Translations under genes and position numbers: made by a program | Shown: positions 7,143 to 10,157 of the stretch, one piece after another | Layout of the letters: the number at the start of each line of letters is the position of its first letter | Numbering within the stretch: position 1 is the first letter of the stretch | From: Acidimicrobiia bacterium | GTDB lineage: Bacteria > Actinomycetota > Acidimicrobiia > Acidimicrobiales > Aldehydirespiratoraceae | Length of the DNA stretch: 10,157 bases | Assembly (NCBI GenBank): GCA_022824605.1 | Contig: JAJDZO010000005.1 | Location: 1 to 10,157, forward strand | Reading direction: 5' to 3' | Notes under the pieces: model-generated | What the model saw: only the letters and a program-made list of their open reading frames with translations | What the model was told of the DNA's origin: nothing | The model's database searches: none

Positions 7143-9641
7143 CTAACCGTCGGGCGCGTTGCTGGTGCCCAGCATGGTGGCTGCCGGCACGGCTATCTCG
7201 CTGCTGTAGAGCCAGACGCCCTCCGGAAGGTCGGCCGGCAAGTAGGCGACATCGGGGGTGAAGGTGCTGCCGTCGGCGCTGACGAAGCCCATCTCGACTC
7301 GGCCGTCGGCCAGGCGCCGCGTTCGGATCTGGCCGATCCTGATCTGATCGACCTCGATTGCCCCGCTGACCTGCCACGTGCCCGTGGACGCATCGGCGGG
7401 CAGGAAGCGCTCCTCAGGAAGGATGCGATCCCCGCCGCTCAGCTCCACGCCGTGCTCTATGCGGCCGTCGTCCCCGAGCCGGGCGATGATCCGCAGCCGA
7501 TGCGGTTCGGGTGCCGGTTCGGCAGGCTGGGGCGCGAGCAGATCGAGCAGCTCGTCGCTGTCGCCGATCGCGAGGCGCTGCAAGAACCGGGAGATGCCCC
7601 AATCGGCATCGGCGGCCGCGCAGAGGGCTCCGTCGATGGCTAGGCCATGGACGGGTCTGACGAAGCGCATCTCGGCGTCGAGCGCCACCAGTGCGTCCAC
7701 GTTCGATACTCCGGCCGCTTCAAGAGCACTGCGCAACGCGGTCGCTCCCGGGCGGCAGCTTGCGTGTTCGGCCATCATGGTTCGGACGTCCGGATCGTCC
7801 CAGCCCTCCTCGGCGGCTCGGGCCGCGGCGACGATCTCGCCTGCGGTCACCGCCGGAGCGATCAGGCGCTCCGCGTAGGCGAGCTGGGACTGAACCGCGA
7901 GCGCCTTGTCGAAGGACAAGGGGCCGCTCATCAGCAGCGAGTTCCAGGAGGCCGCCATCGCGGCGTACTGCGACAACGCCGCCCTGTATGTCGTCAGGAC
8001 AGCCTCCTCGACGGCGATGGGGTTGATCGCCTCACCGCGAGCATGAGATCTCCGCATCTCGGCAATGCCGTCAGTGCTCGCGAACCGCTGCCCGAGGGCT
8101 GCGAGCAGGGTGCTCGACGACGGGTCAGGGACGCTGACCGGGTCCGGCTCGGCCGTCCGGGACAATTCCGCGATCGCCGGCCGTTCGAAGATGCCGACCA
8201 GCAGTTGTGTGCGCACGCCCGCCGCGTAGACCGCCCTCGCCTGGACCGCGGGATCGACTTCGGCCTCCGGGTCCGCGACCGCGCTGACCGTCGTCGTGAC
8301 CTCACCGTCGTCGTCGGCCTCTGTCGACACCGTGTAGACCGGGCCGTCCACCTTGACGTCGACCGGATCGAAGACCGGTCCGCTGAGCACGAGCAGGTTG
8401 TGCCAGAGCCCGTGCCAGCCGATCTCGTTGCCGTCGGGGTCCTCTGTGGCGATCCCGACGAAGATCCACGAGGGGCCGGGCTCGCTGAACGTGGCCTCGA
8501 AGGCAGTTATGTCGTCGATCTGGGTGCTTGATGCGCTCCCGGTCTCATCGCCGGTGTGGTAGGCGGCGCCGGCGTCCCATATGCCCGAGACGGGGTCGAG
8601 CAGATCGAACACCCGTCGCCCGACCACGTAGATGACGGCGTTGCTGCCGTCGTCGGGCAGATCGGCGCCGCCCAGGTTGCCGGCCCGGTAGTGGACTGGG
8701 AACGGGTCTCCTGCCACAACCTCCGCGGGAGTGCGGACCTCCTCGATCTTCAGGCTGGCGCTCTGCTGGCGGGCCGACTCGTCCACGAGGCGGACGGTGA
8801 GGGTGAAGTCGGCCTGCAGCGGCTGGAGGTCGCGGGCGAGGTAGGTAGTCGCCTCGATGAGGTAGAGGCCTGGGTGCAGGTACTGCTCGATGCGAGCATC
8901 GCGGCGTTCTCCCCCGTCGTCGTTGGCGCCGATGATGCCGCGCTCGAGTGAGGCCAGCGACAGGACGGGGTCTCCGTTCTCGGACTTCAGGTCGATGCGC
9001 ACCCGAGCGGCCTCGGTCACGGTGAAGGAGTAAGCGTGGGCGGGGTGCGCGGTCACGAAGCGCGAGCCGCAGGTGTCGAGCGTCCAGGATCCCGATGCAG
9101 TCAGGTCGATGTCCGGCTCCAGGGTGCCGAGATCGACGAAATCGCAGCCTGCCACCCGGCTCACGGTGAGCGTGAAGTCGGCCGGGCCCCGATCGCGCCC
9201 TCCGACTGTGGTCGCCTCCATCAGGTAGGTGCCGGGCCCGAGGTCGCGCTCAATGCGGGCATCGAGGCGCTCCCCGCTGTCGTCGTTGTCGGCGATGCGG
9301 CTGCCGTTCTCGGCCAGCAAGTAGAGGTAGGAGTCGGCCGCGGCCGACGACAGGCCGATCCTGATCCGGCCGGCCTCCTCGACGTGGAACCGGTACGTGT
9401 GGGCGTCGCTGCCGGCGCGGAAGCGCGAGTCGCAGTCCTCGGTCGTCCAGCGTCCCTGCGCCTCTAGCGCACTGCCCGTCGAGTTGTCGAGGGTGCCCAG
9501 GTCAGTGACCTCGCAGTCCTCGGCGTCCTGGCCCAGAGCAGTGCTCGTCCCGGCCAGAGTCAGGGCCGAGGCGATCAGGGCCACGACCGCGCCCGCGGCC
9601 GCCAGCGCCCGCGCCGGCTTGGTGAACAGAGACATGCGCAT
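7143..9641 (-). CDS. Large secreted protein with two PPC-type domains
   Basis: 832 residues. The start ATG at 9641 has a strong AAGGAG (9650-9655) eight bases upstream. An N-terminal signal peptide is clear: basic KPAR at 8-11, hydrophobic core ~13-30, likely cleavage near residues 35-40, no lipobox. Then come two tandem bacterial pre-peptidase C-terminal (PPC)-like beta domains at ~43-161 and ~166-284, sharing CxxxDLGTL, a DSRF/GSRF stretch, NDDxGERxDARIE, LxPGxYLxEATT and DFTLTV. A beta-rich region at ~295-420 may be a CARDB/Ig-like domain. A largely helical Ala-rich part at ~460-700 contains three cysteines (C629, C674 plus none obvious nearby) and is unassigned. The end, ~714-818, holds two copies of a ~45-residue motif (DGRxExG ... 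LPAD ... GxW ... SxxI/IxV). PPC domains usually accompany secreted peptidases, but I see no protease active-site motif, so it is more likely a surface or adhesive protein. Function unknown. Confidence 0.85.
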   Translation of the reverse strand: MRMSLFTKPARALAAAGAVVALIASALTLAGTSTALGQDAEDCEVTDLGTLDNSTGSALEAQGRWTTEDCDSRFRAGSDAHTYRFHVEEAGRIRIGLSSAAADSYLYLLAENGSRIADNDDSGERLDARIERDLGPGTYLMEATTVGGRDRGPADFTLTVSRVAGCDFVDLGTLEPDIDLTASGSWTLDTCGSRFVTAHPAHAYSFTVTEAARVRIDLKSENGDPVLSLASLERGIIGANDDGGERRDARIEQYLHPGLYLIEATTYLARDLQPLQADFTLTVRLVDESARQQSASLKIEEVRTPAEVVAGDPFPVHYRAGNLGGADLPDDGSNAVIYVVGRRVFDLLDPVSGIWDAGAAYHTGDETGSASSTQIDDITAFEATFSEPGPSWIFVGIATEDPDGNEIGWHGLWHNLLVLSGPVFDPVDVKVDGPVYTVSTEADDDGEVTTTVSAVADPEAEVDPAVQARAVYAAGVRTQLLVGIFERPAIAELSRTAEPDPVSVPDPSSSTLLAALGQRFASTDGIAEMRRSHARGEAINPIAVEEAVLTTYRAALSQYAAMAASWNSLLMSGPLSFDKALAVQSQLAYAERLIAPAVTAGEIVAAARAAEEGWDDPDVRTMMAEHASCRPGATALRSALEAAGVSNVDALVALDAEMRFVRPVHGLAIDGALCAAADADWGISRFLQRLAIGDSDELLDLLAPQPAEPAPEPHRLRIIARLGDDGRIEHGVELSGGDRILPEERFLPADASTGTWQVSGAIEVDQIRIGQIRTRRLADGRVEMGFVSADGSTFTPDVAYLPADLPEGVWLYSSEIAVPAATMLGTSNAPDG

Positions 9642-9653
9642 TATTGGCTCTCC

Positions 9654-9791
9654 TTAGGGCCGGAGATCCGGCCCGATGGATGATTTCGGCGACGGGCGGA
9701 TACTACGCGAGCCGCGCCTCTTCATGAGCGACAATAGGAAACTCAGGGTTCGAAGGGGCCGCGTCCCATCGCTGGTGCAGCCCCCCGCCAT
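9654..9791 (-). CDS. Possible 45-codon leader ORF starting with modA's first codons
   Basis: A frame starts at the ATG of repeat copy B (9791), shares MAGG with ModA, then diverges completely and ends at a TAA (9654-9656) that overlaps the ribosome binding site of the 832-residue gene. If the copy-B promoter is active, this would be a leaderless upstream ORF whose termination could couple to translation of the PPC protein. It has no recognisable domain and may be only the by-product of the repeat. A -10-like TAGTAT on the - strand at 9700-9705 could alternatively start transcription inside it, but has no well-placed -35. Confidence 0.2.
   Translation of the reverse strand: MAGGCTSDGTRPLRTLSFLLSLMKRRGSRSIRPSPKSSIGPDLRP
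9657..9674 (-). promoter_or_regulatory. 18-bp dyad next to the ribosome binding site of the PPC-protein gene
   Basis: GGGCCGGA-GA-TCCGGCCC is a perfect 8-bp inverted repeat with a 2-base centre. In the mRNA it ends two bases before the AAGGAG of the 832-residue gene. It could be an operator for a dimeric repressor or a leader hairpin that influences ribosome access; with only two central bases, the folded form would have to open its inner pair. Confidence 0.45.
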
Positions 9792-9882
9792 AGACCGCCG
9801 AATCTACCGAGGACGCCAACAGGCGCTCAGTGCGTCCGCGCTCTGAGAGGCTCCAGGGTCACGCGACCATGCGGGCCCGGTG
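9780..9882. repeat. 103-bp direct repeat, copy B (dioxygenase side)
   Basis: Partner of 6779-6881, exactly 3,001 bases away, same orientation, 97 of 103 bases identical with no gaps. In this copy the dioxygenase tail is in its natural context, attached to the rest of that gene, whereas the modA start at the other end is orphaned. Together the copies bracket the PPC-protein gene. All six differences lie in the dioxygenase-proximal 62 bases; the promoter-to-start part is unchanged. Confidence 0.92.
9801..9830 (-). promoter_or_regulatory. Duplicate of the candidate modA promoter
   Basis: TAGATT (9801-9806) and CTGAGC (9825-9830), 18 bases apart, correspond base for base to the modA-proximal boxes except for one change in the -35. 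It lies 160 bases upstream of the 832-residue gene on the same strand, so it could drive that gene. Confidence 0.3.
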
Positions 9883-10157
9883 CTTGCCGACCGCGGCCTC
9901 CCACTGCGCCCATGTCGGCCTGGCGTCCTCGGGCAGCACCGCGAACGGCACGTCGCCGGCCGCGAGGCACCCGTTCTCGACGAACTCCGCCTGCATGCGC
10001 ACTCTGTCGTCGAGAGCGGCGCTGGCCGGGGTCGGCATGTAGCGGAAGTCGACGCTCCAGCGGCACCCCCGAGTCCGGTTCTGCTTGCTGGCATGGACGG
10101 TGAGGTTGGTGAAGAAGAAGGCGCCCCCCACCGCCACCGGGACGGGCACCGGCGTGC
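9859..10157 (-). CDS. Phytanoyl-CoA dioxygenase-like oxygenase, C-terminal part
   Basis: The frame is open from the window's right edge to a TGA at 9859-9861, giving about 99 residues; the N-terminal part is outside. The visible stretch GGAFFFTNLTVHASKQNRTR followed by GCRWSVDFRYMPT matches the closing part of phytanoyl-CoA dioxygenase (PhyH) family 2-oxoglutarate/Fe(II) oxygenases. The His in TVHAS would be the distal iron ligand, and an Arg just after it the 2-oxoglutarate-binding residue. The family hydroxylates diverse small molecules using Fe(II), 2-oxoglutarate and O2; the substrate cannot be inferred here. The HxD part of the iron site is not visible. The last seven codons and stop lie in the 103-bp repeat. 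A GTG at 10149 is an internal codon, not a credible start. Confidence 0.75.
   Translation of the reverse strand, partial: TPVPVPVAVGGAFFFTNLTVHASKQNRTRGCRWSVDFRYMPTPASAALDDRVRMQAEFVENGCLAAGDVPFAVLPEDARPTWAQWEAAVGKHRARMVA

Noticed and set aside
6879..8531. + strand frames of 254 and 294 codons opposite the PPC gene
   Set aside because: No recognisable domain; the - strand frame has a signal peptide, repeated domains and a strong ribosome binding site.
6779..9882. Composite transposon with IS elements at the ends
   Set aside because: The repeats are direct, contain no transposase, and consist of pieces of flanking host genes; no short target duplication was seen.
9804..10094. Alternative - strand frames of 96 and 79 codons over the dioxygenase tail
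   Set aside because: Arg/Ser/Pro-rich shadow frames; the PhyH-like frame has a recognisable family signature.

Overview
The window is GC-rich bacterial DNA. GC content, codon use, a possible leaderless promoter and an actinobacterial style of secreted protein suggest an actinomycete, perhaps an Acidimicrobiia-type lineage. That placement is inference; no marker gene lies in the window.

Layout. (1) Bases 1-3515, + strand: two tightly spaced genes. The first, cut by the window edge, is a GHKL-type ATPase. The second encodes an 817-residue protein with orotate-phosphoribosyltransferase-like features and a PRPP-loop-like motif that lacks both acidic residues. I recognise no named system here. 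The pair looks like an accessory, possibly defence or signalling, module and is the best candidate for something undescribed. (2) Bases 3516-3994: a convergent, gene-free stretch with a 17-bp inverted repeat and smaller hairpins. (3) Bases 3995-6790, - strand: a compact molybdate ABC importer operon read modA-modB-modC. (4) Bases 6779-9882: a cassette on the - strand flanked by two 103-bp direct repeats exactly 3,001 bp apart. It carries a large secreted protein with two PPC-type domains (832 aa) and a small chimeric ORF made from a PPC-domain fragment joined to the repeat. (5) Bases 9859-10157, - strand: the C-terminal end of a phytanoyl-CoA dioxygenase-like (2OG-Fe(II)) oxygenase.

How the parts relate. 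Each 103-bp repeat contains the last seven codons and stop of the dioxygenase gene, a shared promoter-like element, and the start plus first four codons of modA. The simplest reading is that the dioxygenase gene and modA were once direct neighbours, and that the PPC cassette now sits between duplicated copies of their junction. One copy would then drive modABC and the other would lie upstream of the secreted-protein gene. The importer genes work together: ModA is the lipoprotein binding protein, ModB the membrane channel and ModC the ATPase. No molybdenum-cofactor gene, ModE regulator, tRNA, rRNA, CRISPR array or intact transposase was seen.
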